Origin: Leclercia adecarboxylata
GTDB lineage: Bacteria > Pseudomonadota > Gammaproteobacteria > Enterobacterales > Enterobacteriaceae
NCBI RefSeq assembly: GCF_023639785.1
Contig: NZ_CP098325.1
Span: 62,001-126,000, forward strand
Reading direction: 5' to 3'
Length of the DNA: 64,000 nt
Part shown: piece by piece, positions 23,554 to 36,454 of the stretch
Numbering within the stretch: the stretch's first letter is position 1
Layout: each line of letters begins with the position of its first letter
The notes under the pieces: model-generated
Told to the model about the DNA's origin: nothing
Databases searched by the model: none
The model's input: the letters and a program-made list of their open reading frames with translations, nothing else
Program-made: the position numbers and the translations under genes

Positions 23554-25665
23554 CTAGTTTCGGTTACGGGTGACTTTAATGACGTCGGCCATCACGCGGA
23601 TTTTGCGCATGATATTCGCCAGATGTACGCGGTCCCGCGCCGTCAGACGAATAAAGGCGCTGTACACACGGCCATCCTTCTCTTCGGTATTCAGGCTGTG
23701 AATATTAGAAGAGGCGGTATTAATCGCCGCCGTCAGGTTCGCCAATGCGCCCTGGTGGTTGAACATATCTACCTTAATTTCGGTGATAAATTCCTGTTCG
23801 GTCTCTTTATCCCACTCGACCGCCATAAACTTCTCGGGCTCTTTCTGGTAGCCGCGAATGTTACGACAGGATTCGTGATGGATAACCAGGCCTTTACCCG
23901 GGCTGACGTGGGCAATAATGGGGTCGCCAGGGATAGGTCGGCAGCACTTGGCAAAGGTGATCAGCACGCCGTCGGCGCCCTTGATCGGCAGATGCCCGTG
24001 GCTGGCGGACGACGGCTGCGGTACAGAGGTTTCGCCCTGCTGCAGGTTCTTCGCCACCACGACGCTCATGGCGTTGCCAAGACCGATCTCCGCCAGCAGA
24101 TCGTCAAGCGTGGCAAGCTTCATACGCTCGATTTCACGCTGCACGTTCTCTTTCGGGATCTCTGCCAGCTTGCGGCTACCGCCGAGCGCATGGTTGAGCA
24201 GACGGCGACCCAGGCTAACGGAGTCGTCGCGTTTGAGGTTTTTCAGCAACTGGCGGATTTTGGCGCGAGCCTTCGAGCTCACGACAAAGTTAAGCCACGC
24301 CGCGTTCGGACGTGCGCCAGGTGCAGTAATGATTTCTACCGTCTGGCCGCTGGTCAACGGCTGTGACAGCGGGTACGGCTGCCTGTCGACGCGTGCCCCC
24401 ACGCAGGCATGACCGATATCGGTATGCACGGCATAGGCGAAGTCGACCGGCGTGGCACCAGCAGGCAGTTCGACAATGCGCCCTTCTGGTGTGAAAACGT
24501 AAATCTCATCCGGGAAGAGATCGGATTTAACGCTCTCGATAAATTCAAACGAGCTTCCGGCGCTCTGCTGCAGTTCCAGCAGGCTCTGCATCCAGCGCTG
24601 GGCGCGGATCTGCGCAGTGGTGCTGGTTTCGCCGTGCTCTTTGTAAGCCCAGTGCGCGGCAACACCCATCTCCGCCATCTGATCCATATCTTCGGTACGG
24701 ATTTGCACTTCAACCGGCACGCCGTGCGGGCCGATCATCGAGGTGTGCAGAGACTGATAGCCGTTCGCTTTTGGAATGGCGATGTAATCTTTCATCCGAC
24801 CTGGACGCGGTTTGTACAGGCTGTGCATCTGACCGAGCACGCGATAGCAGGTGTCGGAGTCGTGGACGATCACGCGGAATGCGTAGATATCCATGATCGA
24901 GTGAAAACGCTGCTCTTTGAGCACCATTTTGCAGTAGATGGAGTACAGATGCTTTTCGCGACCGCTGACGCGGCAGGGGATACCGGCTTCCTGCAAACGT
25001 CCTTCGATTTCGGAGAGGATCTTCTGAATCATCTCTTTACGATTGCCACGTGCGGCTTTCACCACCTCTTTAATCACGCGGAAGCGGTTCGGGTACAGCG
25101 CTTCAAAACCCAGCTCTTCCAGCTCGGTTTTAATGTGATGAATACCTAAACGGTGCGCCAGCGGGCTATAGATTTCGAGGGTTTCACGGGCAATGCGGCG
25201 ACGTTTGTCCGGGCGAAGAGAGCCCAGCGTGCGCATATTGTGGGTACGGTCAGCGAGTTTGATCAGAATGACGCGGATATCCTGCACCATCGCCATGATC
25301 ATCTTGCGAAAGTTTTCGGCTTGCGCCTCTTTCTTGTCGCGGAAGTTCAGCTTATCAAGCTTAGAGACCCCTTCCACCAGCTCGGCAACGCTTTTGCCAA
25401 ACAGCTGTTCCATATCCTGGTAGGTGGCAGGGGTATCTTCGATCACGTCATGCAGCAGGGCGGCCATCAGCGTTTCATAGTCGAGTTTCATCTCGGCCAG
25501 AATACAGGCCACCGCTACCGGGTGCGTGATATAGGGTTCACCGCTTGAACGTGTCTGGCCCTCGTGAGCGTCACGTGCAACGAGATACGCCTGCTGGAGA
25601 CGTTTAATCTGGTCTACCGGCAGGTAGGTTTGAATCAGTTGATTCAGGCTTTCAAACAGATACAA
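23554..25665 (-). CDS. spoT: Bifunctional (p)ppGpp synthetase/hydrolase SpoT
   Basis: 703 residues, starting at TTG as in E. coli (TTGTATCTGTTTGAAAGC). Domains: HD hydrolase (about 20-200; HDVIEDT, LADRTHNMRTLGSL), RelA/SpoT synthetase (about 230-350; RVIVHDSDTCYRVLGQMHSL, DYIAIPKANGYQSLHTS), TGS (about 386-450), helical/CC domain with CCRPIPGD near 530, and a C-terminal ACT domain (about 630-703). It hydrolyses ppGpp with Mn2+ and makes a little during nutrient stress. Second gene of the rpoZ operon, 19 bases after rpoZ. Confidence 0.97.
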   Translation of the reverse strand: MYLFESLNQLIQTYLPVDQIKRLQQAYLVARDAHEGQTRSSGEPYITHPVAVACILAEMKLDYETLMAALLHDVIEDTPATYQDMEQLFGKSVAELVEGVSKLDKLNFRDKKEAQAENFRKMIMAMVQDIRVILIKLADRTHNMRTLGSLRPDKRRRIARETLEIYSPLAHRLGIHHIKTELEELGFEALYPNRFRVIKEVVKAARGNRKEMIQKILSEIEGRLQEAGIPCRVSGREKHLYSIYCKMVLKEQRFHSIMDIYAFRVIVHDSDTCYRVLGQMHSLYKPRPGRMKDYIAIPKANGYQSLHTSMIGPHGVPVEVQIRTEDMDQMAEMGVAAHWAYKEHGETSTTAQIRAQRWMQSLLELQQSAGSSFEFIESVKSDLFPDEIYVFTPEGRIVELPAGATPVDFAYAVHTDIGHACVGARVDRQPYPLSQPLTSGQTVEIITAPGARPNAAWLNFVVSSKARAKIRQLLKNLKRDDSVSLGRRLLNHALGGSRKLAEIPKENVQREIERMKLATLDDLLAEIGLGNAMSVVVAKNLQQGETSVPQPSSASHGHLPIKGADGVLITFAKCCRPIPGDPIIAHVSPGKGLVIHHESCRNIRGYQKEPEKFMAVEWDKETEQEFITEIKVDMFNHQGALANLTAAINTASSNIHSLNTEEKDGRVYSAFIRLTARDRVHLANIMRKIRVMADVIKVTRNRN

Positions 25666-25684
25666 GGGCGACCCGCAGGTTTAA

Positions 25685-25960
25685 TTAACGACGACCTTCA
25701 GCAATGGCGGTAACGGCCTGCAGTTCTGCGGCTTCCTGCTCTTGCTGCTCCTGGCGCTCACGAACATCGAGGATCTGGCTGTTGATCAGGCCTTCTTCGA
25801 TTTCGCGCAGTGCGATAACGGTAGTTTTATCGTTTTCTTCCGGTACCAGTGGATCTTTACCGCCTGACTGCATCTGACGAGCGCGACGCGCGGCGACCAG
25901 CACCAGGTCAAAACGGTTACCAATTTTCTCTACAGCGTCCTGAACAGTTACGCGTGCCAT
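25685..25960 (-). CDS. rpoZ: RNA polymerase omega subunit
   Basis: 91 residues, the normal length, nearly identical to the E. coli protein: [20 protein letters not shown] at the N terminus, [14 protein letters not shown], and a Glu/Gln-rich tail. Omega latches onto the beta' subunit, helps assembly and takes part in ppGpp binding, which fits its co-transcription with spoT. First gene of the rpoZ-spoT-trmH-recG operon, 54 bases after gmk. Confidence 0.97.
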   Translation of the reverse strand: MARVTVQDAVEKIGNRFDLVLVAARRARQMQSGGKDPLVPEENDKTTVIALREIEEGLINSQILDVRERQEQQEQEAAELQAVTAIAEGRR

Positions 25961-26014
25961 ACTTAAAATGCTCCACAGATGAAGAAATGACTGGGCATGA
26001 TACTGAATGTGGGT

Positions 26015-26656
<642 letters not shown>

Positions 26657-26685
26657 TTAGCGAAGAAAGTCCTACATACGGGCTT

Positions 26686-26691
26686 ATTATA
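26686..26691 (-). promoter_or_regulatory. Probable -10 element of the gmk promoter
   Basis: Perfect TATAAT on the minus strand in GTGTATAATAAGCCC, 48 bases upstream of the gmk start; no good -35 at 16-18 bases is visible. Confidence 0.45.
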
Positions 26692-26799
26692 CACGTCGCC
26701 GCTGCGTGACGTAGCCTTTGTCACACTTTTTCCGCGTTCTTGTTGATTTTTGCGAGCCTTTTTCTGGTTTTCTGCGGCATTTGCTGCAACAGAAATTGA

Positions 26800-29174
<2,375 letters not shown>

Positions 29175-29340
29175 GTTACCCCCCAGAGTTAAGGCCGTAA
29201 GGGTAACGTTTTGTGCTCTGGCTCACGATTTAGATTTTCTTGTGCGAGCGGTTATGCCTTAGTTTAGCTAATGGCAATTTGGCTTAAATAGGGCAATTTT
29301 GGGTTTTTGATCCAGATATCGCATTAGATTTATTTAGTCT

Positions 29341-31278
29341 TTAACTATTATGGCGGGTAAATACCTGGCGGAACATCGGCACCAGTACTTTATTACCGGT
29401 TTCACTGAGGTGGTTATCGTCGAAATACCACGGCTGTAAATTTTTGCTGCCCATACAGCGGCCCGCAGTGCAGAGCCAGGCGGTGGGATCAAGCACCTGA
29501 ACGCCACACTGTTTAGCTGCACGCGCCTGGGCCTGCAGAATGACCGCATTTTGTTTAGCGTAAGTCGCGACCGGTACTGATAAATCGTGCGTGGTTCTGC
29601 CGGTCATCAGGCGATGCGATAACGTACGGGGAACATTCTGCGCCATTTCCGGGATGGGGTTGACCAGATAAACGGGACGCGTGCTGTTAAGTGAGCATGC
29701 CATATCCACTATCGCATCCGAATACAGACGCAGGTAGTCCTGCTTGTTTTGCTGTCCGGTACCAAAGTTGACCAGTTGCTTTTCGGCATAGTGCGTGAGG
29801 CGATTAACGATCACCACCGGTACGCCAGACGGATAGTCCTTCAGCCGTGAAGGGAGAGAGCGGTTAAACGCCCCGCATCGGTTGTTCTCACTCAGCTCAC
29901 CTGCCGCCAGAGTCGGACAGCCAGAATAGGTGATACCGACAACCGATCCCTTGCCTTGCGCAGCTTCTGCCAGCGCGGTCGCGGTGGCTTCCGCATGGCT
30001 GTCCCCGATGATAATGGCCACAGGCTGGCCTGTACCGTATGTGCTCAGGTGCGTTTTAGGGTTGGCAGCATAGTTTTTGTTGGTGGCTTCCAGCGCGATG
30101 TTGTTCACTATCGGGTCGGGCTGGCTGACAACGATCTGGTTTTTCACCAGATAACTGAACAACCATGCGGCACCCACGCAGGCAAACAGGATCAACCAGA
30201 AGGCACGTGTTGAACGCTCGCTAAGGTAATTTTTGCCGGGTTGCTCAATCAGCACCCATGACAGCCAGCCGACGGCAAAGGAGAGTGCAATCGCGCTCAT
30301 GACCCAAAGCCCGTTGTGCTGCTTTCCGCAGTAGAGCAGGAATACCGCAACAGGCCAGTGCCATAAATAGACGGAATATGAACTCAGCCCCGCCCAACGA
30401 AAATTGCGATCAAACAGGCTCACCAGCGGCTGGTAGTCACTGTAGATCACCAGCATCGCGCCCGCGACGGGCAACAGGGTCAGGGGGCCAGGCCAGGCCT
30501 GGTCAGCGGTAATGAAAAAGAGGGACAGCATGATCAGCGCGTAACCCGTAATTGCCGCAACCGGACGAAGCATGAGCGGCATAACAAAGCGCTGAGCGGC
30601 ATACCACACCAGTCCACCGCAGAGCATCTCCCAGGCGCGATAAGGCATCAGGTAGAAACTGGTCGCCGCATTAGTGGGCGTATGCGTAATACTCACGATA
30701 AACGCCGCGATAGTAAGCACCGTCAGGCATAAGCCGGTGTTCAGCTTCTTTCGCAGAGGATAGAGCGCCATCATAATGAAGGGCAATACCAGGTAAAATT
30801 GCCATTCAACGGACAATGACCAGGTGTGTAAAAACCAGTTTTCATGGGAGTCGGGAGCAAAATAATCCCCGGACTCTTTGTTAAGTTTCAGATTGGAAAT
30901 AAATAAGGCGGCATAGCCAATATAGTTTCCGAGCTTCTTATACTCATTTGTCGGTAACCAGAAAAAAGTTATTGCGGCAACAATCAGGCACATTGCCAGC
31001 AGCGCGGGAATTATTCTTTTACAGCGTGCGGCATAAAACTGAAGAAGTTTAAAGCTGTTTCGTTCCAGTCCGGTGGCGATGATTTTTGTCATCAAAAAGC
31101 CGGAAATAACGAAAAACACATCTACGCCTGCGAAGCCGCCGGGCAGCAGCGTAGCGGTAAAATGGTAAAACACGACAGAAAGAATGGCTATTCCGCGCAG
31201 CAGGTTAATGTCCTGCCGGAAATCCCGGTCAACTGAGAGGCTTGAGGCTTCCTCTAAAGATAAGTTGATGTTTGCCAT
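29341..31278 (-). CDS. OafA-type O-acyltransferase with C-terminal SGNH domain
   Basis: 645 residues. The N-terminal ~380 residues are an acyltransferase-3 membrane domain with about ten helices and the catalytic-type motif RGIAILSVVFYHF with His, plus GGFAGVDVFFVISGF. The C-terminal ~240 residues form an SGNH hydrolase-like domain: GDSHA (block I) near residue 420 and DDNHLSETG near the end. Such fused enzymes acetylate surface sugars (O-antigen, core or other glycans): the membrane part brings acetyl groups across and the SGNH part transfers them. It stands between yicG and yicC, where E. coli K-12 has dinD, so it is a lineage-specific insertion. RBS AGGAAACATA before ATG. Confidence 0.88.
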   Translation of the reverse strand: MANINLSLEEASSLSVDRDFRQDINLLRGIAILSVVFYHFTATLLPGGFAGVDVFFVISGFLMTKIIATGLERNSFKLLQFYAARCKRIIPALLAMCLIVAAITFFWLPTNEYKKLGNYIGYAALFISNLKLNKESGDYFAPDSHENWFLHTWSLSVEWQFYLVLPFIMMALYPLRKKLNTGLCLTVLTIAAFIVSITHTPTNAATSFYLMPYRAWEMLCGGLVWYAAQRFVMPLMLRPVAAITGYALIMLSLFFITADQAWPGPLTLLPVAGAMLVIYSDYQPLVSLFDRNFRWAGLSSYSVYLWHWPVAVFLLYCGKQHNGLWVMSAIALSFAVGWLSWVLIEQPGKNYLSERSTRAFWLILFACVGAAWLFSYLVKNQIVVSQPDPIVNNIALEATNKNYAANPKTHLSTYGTGQPVAIIIGDSHAEATATALAEAAQGKGSVVGITYSGCPTLAAGELSENNRCGAFNRSLPSRLKDYPSGVPVVIVNRLTHYAEKQLVNFGTGQQNKQDYLRLYSDAIVDMACSLNSTRPVYLVNPIPEMAQNVPRTLSHRLMTGRTTHDLSVPVATYAKQNAVILQAQARAAKQCGVQVLDPTAWLCTAGRCMGSKNLQPWYFDDNHLSETGNKVLVPMFRQVFTRHNS

Positions 31279-31402
31279 TATGTTTCCTGAGAGGAAAGAA
31301 CAGAATAATCAATGCGGGGTGCATTCTAGCAAAAACAGAAAAGGAGTTCTTATGTTCTGATGCGTTGGTGGGATTCAGGACATACTTAAGCCATTAATTG
31401 AC

Positions 31403-31425
31403 AATGGTCCCTTAGCGGGACCATT
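31403..31425 (-). terminator. Hairpin downstream of yicC
   Basis: Perfect 9-bp stem AATGGTCCC/GGGACCATT with a 5-nt loop, 25 bases after the yicC stop; short T-rich stretch follows on the minus strand (TGTCAATTAATGG). Probable terminator. Confidence 0.55.
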
Positions 31426-31450
31426 AATAAGAAATCACGCGTGCAAATCT

Positions 31451-32314
31451 TTATTCGATGTTCTGAATCTGCTCACGCATTTGTTCAATCAACACTTTCA
31501 GTTCAATCGCAGAGTTAGTGACTTCGGCGTTGATTGATTTAGACGCCAGGGTGTTCGACTCGCGGTTGAACTCCTGCATCATAAAGTCGAGGCGACGGCC
31601 AACGGCTTCTTTCTTCTTGAGAATGTTGTAGGTCTCTTTGACGTGCGCTTCCAGACGGTCAAGCTCTTCCGCCACATCGATACGCTGGGCCATCAGCACC
31701 AGCTCCTGCTCGAGGCGGTTATTTTCCAGCTGGACTTCGGCATCTTCCAGTTTGGCGACCAGACGCTCGCGCTGCCACTGCAGGATCTCAGGCATATGGG
31801 AACGGACTTTCGCCACTTCGCCGCTCACGCCTTCCAGACGCTGCTCGATAAGTGCTTTCAGGGCCTGACCTTCAGTTTCACGGGCCACGATGAAATCGTC
31901 CAGCGTGCTGTCCAGTGCGGCGAGGATCTCGGCGGTAATAGCGTCCAGATCCTGTTCGCCTGCGGCCATCACGCCAGGCCAGCGCAGAATATCCACCGGG
32001 TTGATTTCGCCTTCGTCACTCTGCATTTTGACCCAGTTAGCCGCGTTCACCAGCTGTTTAGCCAGCTTCTCGTTCAGGATCAGCTCTCCTTGCGCACTGG
32101 CATCAGGCTCAAAACGCAGGTTGCACTCAATTTTTCCGCGGGTCAGGCGAGCGCGAATACGCTCTCGCACCACAGGCTCAAGGCTGCGGAACTGCTCTGG
32201 CATACGGAAATAGGTTTCAAGATAGCGTTGGTTTACCGAGCGCATTTCCCAGGTCGCGCTGCCCCAGCTACCCTTGATTTCACGGCGGGCGTAGGCGGTC
32301 ATACTGCGGATCAT
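31451..32314 (-). CDS. yicC: YicC family endoribonuclease
   Basis: 287 residues from ATG 32314, giving the family N terminus MIRSMTAYARRE; a start 18 bases upstream is not conserved. Conserved YicC core WEMRSVNQRYLETYFRMPEQ near 20-40, and the DUF1732 C terminus GRRLDFMMQEFNRESNTLAS, ending in a helical tail. YicC is a hexameric RNase that cleaves structured RNA and has been linked to turnover of the small RNA RyhB. Divergent from rph with a ~125-bp spacer. Confidence 0.95.
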   Translation of the reverse strand: MIRSMTAYARREIKGSWGSATWEMRSVNQRYLETYFRMPEQFRSLEPVVRERIRARLTRGKIECNLRFEPDASAQGELILNEKLAKQLVNAANWVKMQSDEGEINPVDILRWPGVMAAGEQDLDAITAEILAALDSTLDDFIVARETEGQALKALIEQRLEGVSGEVAKVRSHMPEILQWQRERLVAKLEDAEVQLENNRLEQELVLMAQRIDVAEELDRLEAHVKETYNILKKKEAVGRRLDFMMQEFNRESNTLASKSINAEVTNSAIELKVLIEQMREQIQNIE

Positions 32315-32439
32315 AGACATTTCCGTTTTCAAATGAGAGATGGGGGGATTATAGCTTTCGGGGCTTTCTCAGGATAGGAATAAGCGCGTTTAATCCGTAT
32401 AATGCGCAGCCACATTCGTTTCAAGCCGGAGATCTTACT

Positions 32440-33156
32440 ATGCGTCCATCAGGCCGTAGCGCTAATCAGGTGCGCCCCGTTACCCTGACCCGTAACTATA
32501 CAAAACACGCTGAAGGTTCCGTGCTGGTTGAATTTGGTGACACCAAAGTGCTGTGCACTGCCTCCATCGAAGAGGGCGTGCCGCGCTTCCTGAAAGGCCA
32601 GGGTCAGGGCTGGATCACTGCCGAATACGGCATGCTGCCACGCTCCACCCACACCCGTAACGCCCGCGAAGCGGCGAAGGGTAAGCAGGGCGGTCGTACC
32701 ATGGAGATCCAGCGACTGATCGCGCGTGCGCTGCGCGCTGCGGTGGATCTGAAAACCCTGGGCGAGTTCACCATTACCCTGGACTGCGACGTGATTCAGG
32801 CGGACGGCGGCACCCGAACGGCCTCTATTACCGGTGCCTGCGTGGCGCTGGCCGATGCTCTGAACAAACTGGTTGCAGCCGGTAAGCTGAAAGTGAACCC
32901 AATGAAGGGCATGGTCGCGGCGGTGTCTGTGGGTATCGTTAATGGCGAAGCGCTCTGCGATCTGGAGTACGTTGAAGACTCGGCGGCAGAAACCGACATG
33001 AACGTGGTGATGACCGAAGACGGCCGTATCATTGAGGTTCAGGGCACCGCAGAAGGTGAGCCCTTTACCCACGAAGAGCTGCTCGCCCTGCTGGCGTTAG
33101 CCCGAGGGGGAATCGAATCTATCGTAACGACGCAGAAGGCGGCGTTAGAAAATTGA
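32440..33156 (+). CDS. rph: Ribonuclease PH (intact)
   Basis: 238 residues, full length. Phosphorolytic 3'-exonuclease that trims tRNA precursors; hexameric PH-domain fold. Conserved motifs: [40 protein letters not shown] (phosphate and RNA-binding Arg) and [20 protein letters not shown]. The C terminus reads through normally, unlike E. coli K-12 where a frameshift truncates Rph and lowers pyrE expression. Its 3' end forms the leader for the pyrE attenuator. Confidence 0.97.
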   Translation: MRPSGRSANQVRPVTLTRNYTKHAEGSVLVEFGDTKVLCTASIEEGVPRFLKGQGQGWITAEYGMLPRSTHTRNAREAAKGKQGGRTMEIQRLIARALRAAVDLKTLGEFTITLDCDVIQADGGTRTASITGACVALADALNKLVAAGKLKVNPMKGMVAAVSVGIVNGEALCDLEYVEDSAAETDMNVVMTEDGRIIEVQGTAEGEPFTHEELLALLALARGGIESIVTTQKAALEN

Positions 33157-33160
33157 TTTT

Positions 33161-33189
33161 AAAGGCGACTGATGAGTCGCCTTTTTTTT
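33161..33189 (+). promoter_or_regulatory. pyrE attenuator (intrinsic terminator)
   Basis: AAAGGCGACTGATGAGTCGC then CTTTTTTTT: a G/C-rich stem (AAAGGCGACT/AGTCGCCTTT) with a U-tract, between the rph stop (33156) and pyrE (33228). In E. coli this terminator senses UTP by coupling translation of rph to transcription: low UTP slows RNA polymerase, ribosomes follow closely and the hairpin cannot form. Confidence 0.9.
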
Positions 33190-33227
33190 GTCCGTAAAAA
33201 AGCAAAAGTAAGATGAGGAGCGAATCC

Positions 33228-33869
33228 ATGAAACCGTATCAGCGCCAGTTTATTGAGTTTGCGCTTAGCAAGCAGGTACTCAAGTTTGGCGAATTCACGC
33301 TGAAATCCGGGCGCAAAAGCCCCTATTTCTTTAACGCCGGGCTGTTTAATACCGGGCGCGATCTGGCACTGTTAGGCCGCTTCTATGCTGAAGCGCTGGT
33401 GGATTCCGGCATTGAGTTCGACCTGCTCTTTGGCCCGGCGTATAAGGGCATCCCGATTGCGACCACCACTGCCGTGGCGCTGGCGGAGCATCACGATCGC
33501 GATGTGCCGTATTGCTTTAACCGTAAAGAGGCCAAAACCCACGGTGAGGGCGGTAACCTGGTCGGCAGCGCGCTGCAGGGCCGTGTGATGCTGGTGGACG
33601 ATGTCATCACCGCAGGCACCGCTATTCGCGAATCTATGGAGATTATTCAGGCGAACAGTGCCACGCTTGCGGGCGTGCTGATCTCGCTGGACCGCCAGGA
33701 GCGCGGACGTGGCGACATCTCCGCTATCCAGGAAGTGGAGCGCGACTACCGCTGCAAAGTGACTTCAATCATCACCCTGAAAGACCTGATTGCCTATCTG
33801 GAAGAGAAGCCGGAGATGGCCGACAGCCTGGTGGCGGTACGTGCGTATCGCGAAGCGTTCGGCGTCTGA
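33228..33869 (+). CDS. pyrE: Orotate phosphoribosyltransferase
   Basis: 213 residues from ATG 33228 after GAGGAG; the start 15 bases upstream is rejected by homology. PRPP-binding motif [13 protein letters not shown] near residue 120-132 and the flexible loop [15 protein letters not shown] near 99-113 holding catalytic Lys. It joins orotate and PRPP to form OMP in UMP synthesis. Downstream of rph and its attenuator, followed by a REP unit; convergent with slmA. Confidence 0.97.
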   Translation: MKPYQRQFIEFALSKQVLKFGEFTLKSGRKSPYFFNAGLFNTGRDLALLGRFYAEALVDSGIEFDLLFGPAYKGIPIATTTAVALAEHHDRDVPYCFNRKEAKTHGEGGNLVGSALQGRVMLVDDVITAGTAIRESMEIIQANSATLAGVLISLDRQERGRGDISAIQEVERDYRCKVTSIITLKDLIAYLEEKPEMADSLVAVRAYREAFGV

Positions 33870-33876
33870 GTTAATT

Positions 33877-33902
33877 GCCCGGTAGCGCTGCGCTTACCGG
33901 GC
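33877..33902. repeat. REP palindrome
   Basis: gcccggtagcgctgcgcttaccgggc: perfect outer arms, between the convergent pyrE and slmA genes. Confidence 0.8.
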
Positions 33903-33919
33903 CTGCCATACTGATTTCG

Positions 33920-34516
33920 CTACTGCAACTGCGCGGCGACTAACGGCCAGCGAGCATCGAAATCGTCCGTCGGGCGATATTTGAACTCACTGCGTACAAA
34001 GCGGGAGAGCATCCCTTCACAGAATGCCAGTACCTGTCCGGCAAGCAGCGATTCATCTGTACTAAAACCTTCGCCTTCACGCATTTTCTTTTCGCGTAAT
34101 ACCTGGCGCAGCTGAGCTTCAATACGTTCGAAAAGCTGGTTAATGCGCCCCTGCAGTCTGTCCTGTTCAAACATCAGCGCGTGGCCGGTCAGGATACGGG
34201 TTAAACCCGGATTGCGCTCGCCGAAACCAAGGATCAGCAGAACAATCAGACGCAGCCGTGCGGTGGTGTCTTTTTCATCCTTCAGGATCAGGTTGATACG
34301 CGTGATCAGGCTATCTTCGATAAACTCGATCAGGCTGTCGAACATTCGCGTTTTGCTGGGGAAATGACGGTAAAGCGCCGCTTCCGACACGCCCACTGAG
34401 GCGGCCAGTTTCGCGGTGGTGATGCGTTGACTACCATCGCTGGATTCAAGCATCAGAGCCAGAGATTGAAGTATTTCTTCGCGACGATTCCTTTTCGCTG
34501 TTTGTTTTTCTGCCAT
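33920..34516 (-). CDS. slmA: Nucleoid occlusion factor SlmA
   Basis: 198 residues. TetR-like protein: N-terminal [23 protein letters not shown] (residues ~32-55) followed by the helical dimerisation domain with [20 protein letters not shown]. SlmA binds specific sites around the chromosome and, when DNA-bound, stops FtsZ polymers forming over the nucleoid. Gene order dut-slmA-pyrE (convergent) is as in E. coli. Confidence 0.96.
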   Translation of the reverse strand: MAEKQTAKRNRREEILQSLALMLESSDGSQRITTAKLAASVGVSEAALYRHFPSKTRMFDSLIEFIEDSLITRINLILKDEKDTTARLRLIVLLILGFGERNPGLTRILTGHALMFEQDRLQGRINQLFERIEAQLRQVLREKKMREGEGFSTDESLLAGQVLAFCEGMLSRFVRSEFKYRPTDDFDARWPLVAAQLQ

Positions 34517-34569
34517 GTTACAAAATACCCCTGAAAATAATCACTTGTCAGGCTGACATCCACACAACG

Positions 34570-34591
34570 ACCGCAAACAGGTGTTTGCGGT
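34570..34591. repeat. Inverted repeat between dut and slmA
   Basis: Perfect 10-bp stem ACCGCAAACA/TGTTTGCGGT with a 2-base centre. No clear T-run on the minus strand; may be a processing hairpin or weak terminator in the dut-slmA transcript. Confidence 0.5.
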
Positions 34592-34632
34592 TTGTTATTA
34601 CGTTATACGTTGTGGAATGCGTATAGCCGGGT

Positions 34633-35091
34633 TTATTTACGCCCGGAATGGCCAAAGCCGCCTTCGCCGCGATCGGTCGCGTCAAAGTCTTCTACCAGAT
34701 TAAATTCAGCCTGTACCACCGGAACGAACACCATCTGGGCGACACGCTCGCCGGGCTGAATGGTGAAGCTGTCCTGGCCACGGTTCCAGACAGAAACCAT
34801 CAGCTGACCCTGATAATCAGAATCGATAAGCCCCACCAGGTTGCCCAGCACGATACCATGCTTATGGCCCAGGCCGGAACGCGGCAGGATCACCGCTGCC
34901 AGAGAGGCATCGGCAATATGGATCGCAAGGCCGGTCGGCAGCAGCGTGGTGGCGCCCGGAGCCAGCTCTACGGCGTCGTCGAGGCAGGCACGCAGGTCAA
35001 GACCGGCAGAGCCGGAAGTGGCATAGGTCGGCAGTGGAAATTGCTGACCAACACGCGGGTCCAGAATCTTAACGTCGATTTTTTTCATCAT
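34633..35091 (-). CDS. dut: dUTP diphosphatase
   Basis: 152 residues from the first of two adjacent ATG codons (35091 and 35088). All five trimeric dUTPase motifs are present: [50 protein letters not shown] and the C-terminal arm [11 protein letters not shown] that closes over the site. It hydrolyses dUTP to dUMP, preventing uracil in DNA and feeding thymidylate synthesis. The start overlaps the end of coaBC by about 20 bases, so the two are co-translated. Confidence 0.97.
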   Translation of the reverse strand: MMKKIDVKILDPRVGQQFPLPTYATSGSAGLDLRACLDDAVELAPGATTLLPTGLAIHIADASLAAVILPRSGLGHKHGIVLGNLVGLIDSDYQGQLMVSVWNRGQDSFTIQPGERVAQMVFVPVVQAEFNLVEDFDATDRGEGGFGHSGRK

Positions 35092-36283
35092 AACGGGTAA
35101 CGATCTCGTCCAGTAATTGTTGGCCCAGGAGTTCCTTGCGCTCAAGCGGTAAGACTTTATCTCCATCCTGCCAGAAAAGGTGCAGTGCGTTGCTGTCGCT
35201 GTTGAATCCTTGTGAGGCCAGCGATACGTCGTTCGCGCAAATCAAATCGAGGTTTTTGCGGGTACGTTTTTGCCGGGCATATTCTTCCACATTATTCGTT
35301 TCAGCGGCAAACCCAACGACGTAAGGGCGACGATCTTTTAGTGCGGCAACCCCGGCAACAATATCGGGATTCTTCACCATTTTCAGTGTGATTTCATCGC
35401 CTTGCTTTTTGATTTTCTCATCCGCTATGGCGGCAGCGCGATAGTCCGCCACGGCGGCACAGCCAATAAAAATTTGCTGTTGCTGCGCGTGGGTCTGCAC
35501 CGCGGCTTCCATTTCCAGCGCGGTGGTGACGTCGATGCGCTGTACGCCCGGCGGCGTTGCCAGCGACACCGGACCGCTCACCAGCGTAACCTTTGCCCCG
35601 CGCAGTGCGGCGGCGGCGGCGATCGCAAAGCCCATCTTGCCGGAGCTTTGGTTAGTGATATAGCGCACCGGATCCAGCGGTTCACGCGTCGGACCCGCAG
35701 TAATCATGATGTTGAGATGTTGCAGATCGTTGACAGGTGAAAAATGGTTGGCGGCCAGATCCACAATTGCCAGCGGATCCAGCATGCGGCCCGGGCCGAT
35801 GTCCCCGCAGGCCTGGCTGCCGCTGTCCGGCCCCCAAATCAGCAGGCCGCGAGAGGCGAGAGTCGCCAGGTTATGCTGGGTTGCCGCGTTACGGTACATC
35901 TGCTGGTTCATGGCTGGCACCACGGCGACAGGCGCAGGTGTGGCCAGGCAGATAGTTGAAACCAGGTCGTTGGCCATGCCGGCGGCGACGCGGGCGATGA
36001 GATCGGCGGTGGCCGGGGCGAGGATGACTAAATCGGCCCACTTACCCAACTCGATATGGCCCATTGCAGCCTCTGCTGCGGGATCGAGCAGGCTGTCCGA
36101 TACCGGGTAGCCTGAAACCGCCTGCAGGCTCATTGGCGTAATAAACGCTTTGCCCCCTTCGGTTATTGCCACCCGTACGTCCGCCCCGCGCTCGCGTAAA
36201 CGGCGCACCAGTTCTGGCGCTTTGTAGGCTGCAATGCCGCCGCTTACGCCAAGAACGATTTTTTTACCGGCCAGGCTCATCAT
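35069..36283 (-). CDS. coaBC: Bifunctional phosphopantothenoylcysteine decarboxylase/synthetase CoaBC
   Basis: 404 residues. CoaC half (1-~190): FMN-binding flavoprotein, [14 protein letters not shown], the catalytic His in [28 protein letters not shown] clamp and [13 protein letters not shown] flap. CoaB half (~191-404): CTP-dependent ligase with [20 protein letters not shown] and the Lys of KMVKNPDIV. Together they convert 4'-phosphopantothenate and Cys to 4'-phosphopantetheine in CoA synthesis; coaD for the next step is only ~2.4 kb away. AGGAAAG precedes the start. Confidence 0.97.
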   Translation of the reverse strand: MMSLAGKKIVLGVSGGIAAYKAPELVRRLRERGADVRVAITEGGKAFITPMSLQAVSGYPVSDSLLDPAAEAAMGHIELGKWADLVILAPATADLIARVAAGMANDLVSTICLATPAPVAVVPAMNQQMYRNAATQHNLATLASRGLLIWGPDSGSQACGDIGPGRMLDPLAIVDLAANHFSPVNDLQHLNIMITAGPTREPLDPVRYITNQSSGKMGFAIAAAAALRGAKVTLVSGPVSLATPPGVQRIDVTTALEMEAAVQTHAQQQQIFIGCAAVADYRAAAIADEKIKKQGDEITLKMVKNPDIVAGVAALKDRRPYVVGFAAETNNVEEYARQKRTRKNLDLICANDVSLASQGFNSDSNALHLFWQDGDKVLPLERKELLGQQLLDEIVTRYDEKNRR

Positions 36284-36454
36284 GATTCTTTCCTGTTGGG
36301 TTCACCTGAGAGGCGGGCATTTTATCACAATCCGAAAAGCATCGTGATGTTGTCCATCCGCCACTTTGCGAGGCGTTACGCAAGACGCGAAATCTGCCGT
36401 CGTGAGGCGCCGGGGCCTGTGGCAGCATAGCGTGCTTATGGAAGAGGAGAGAGT

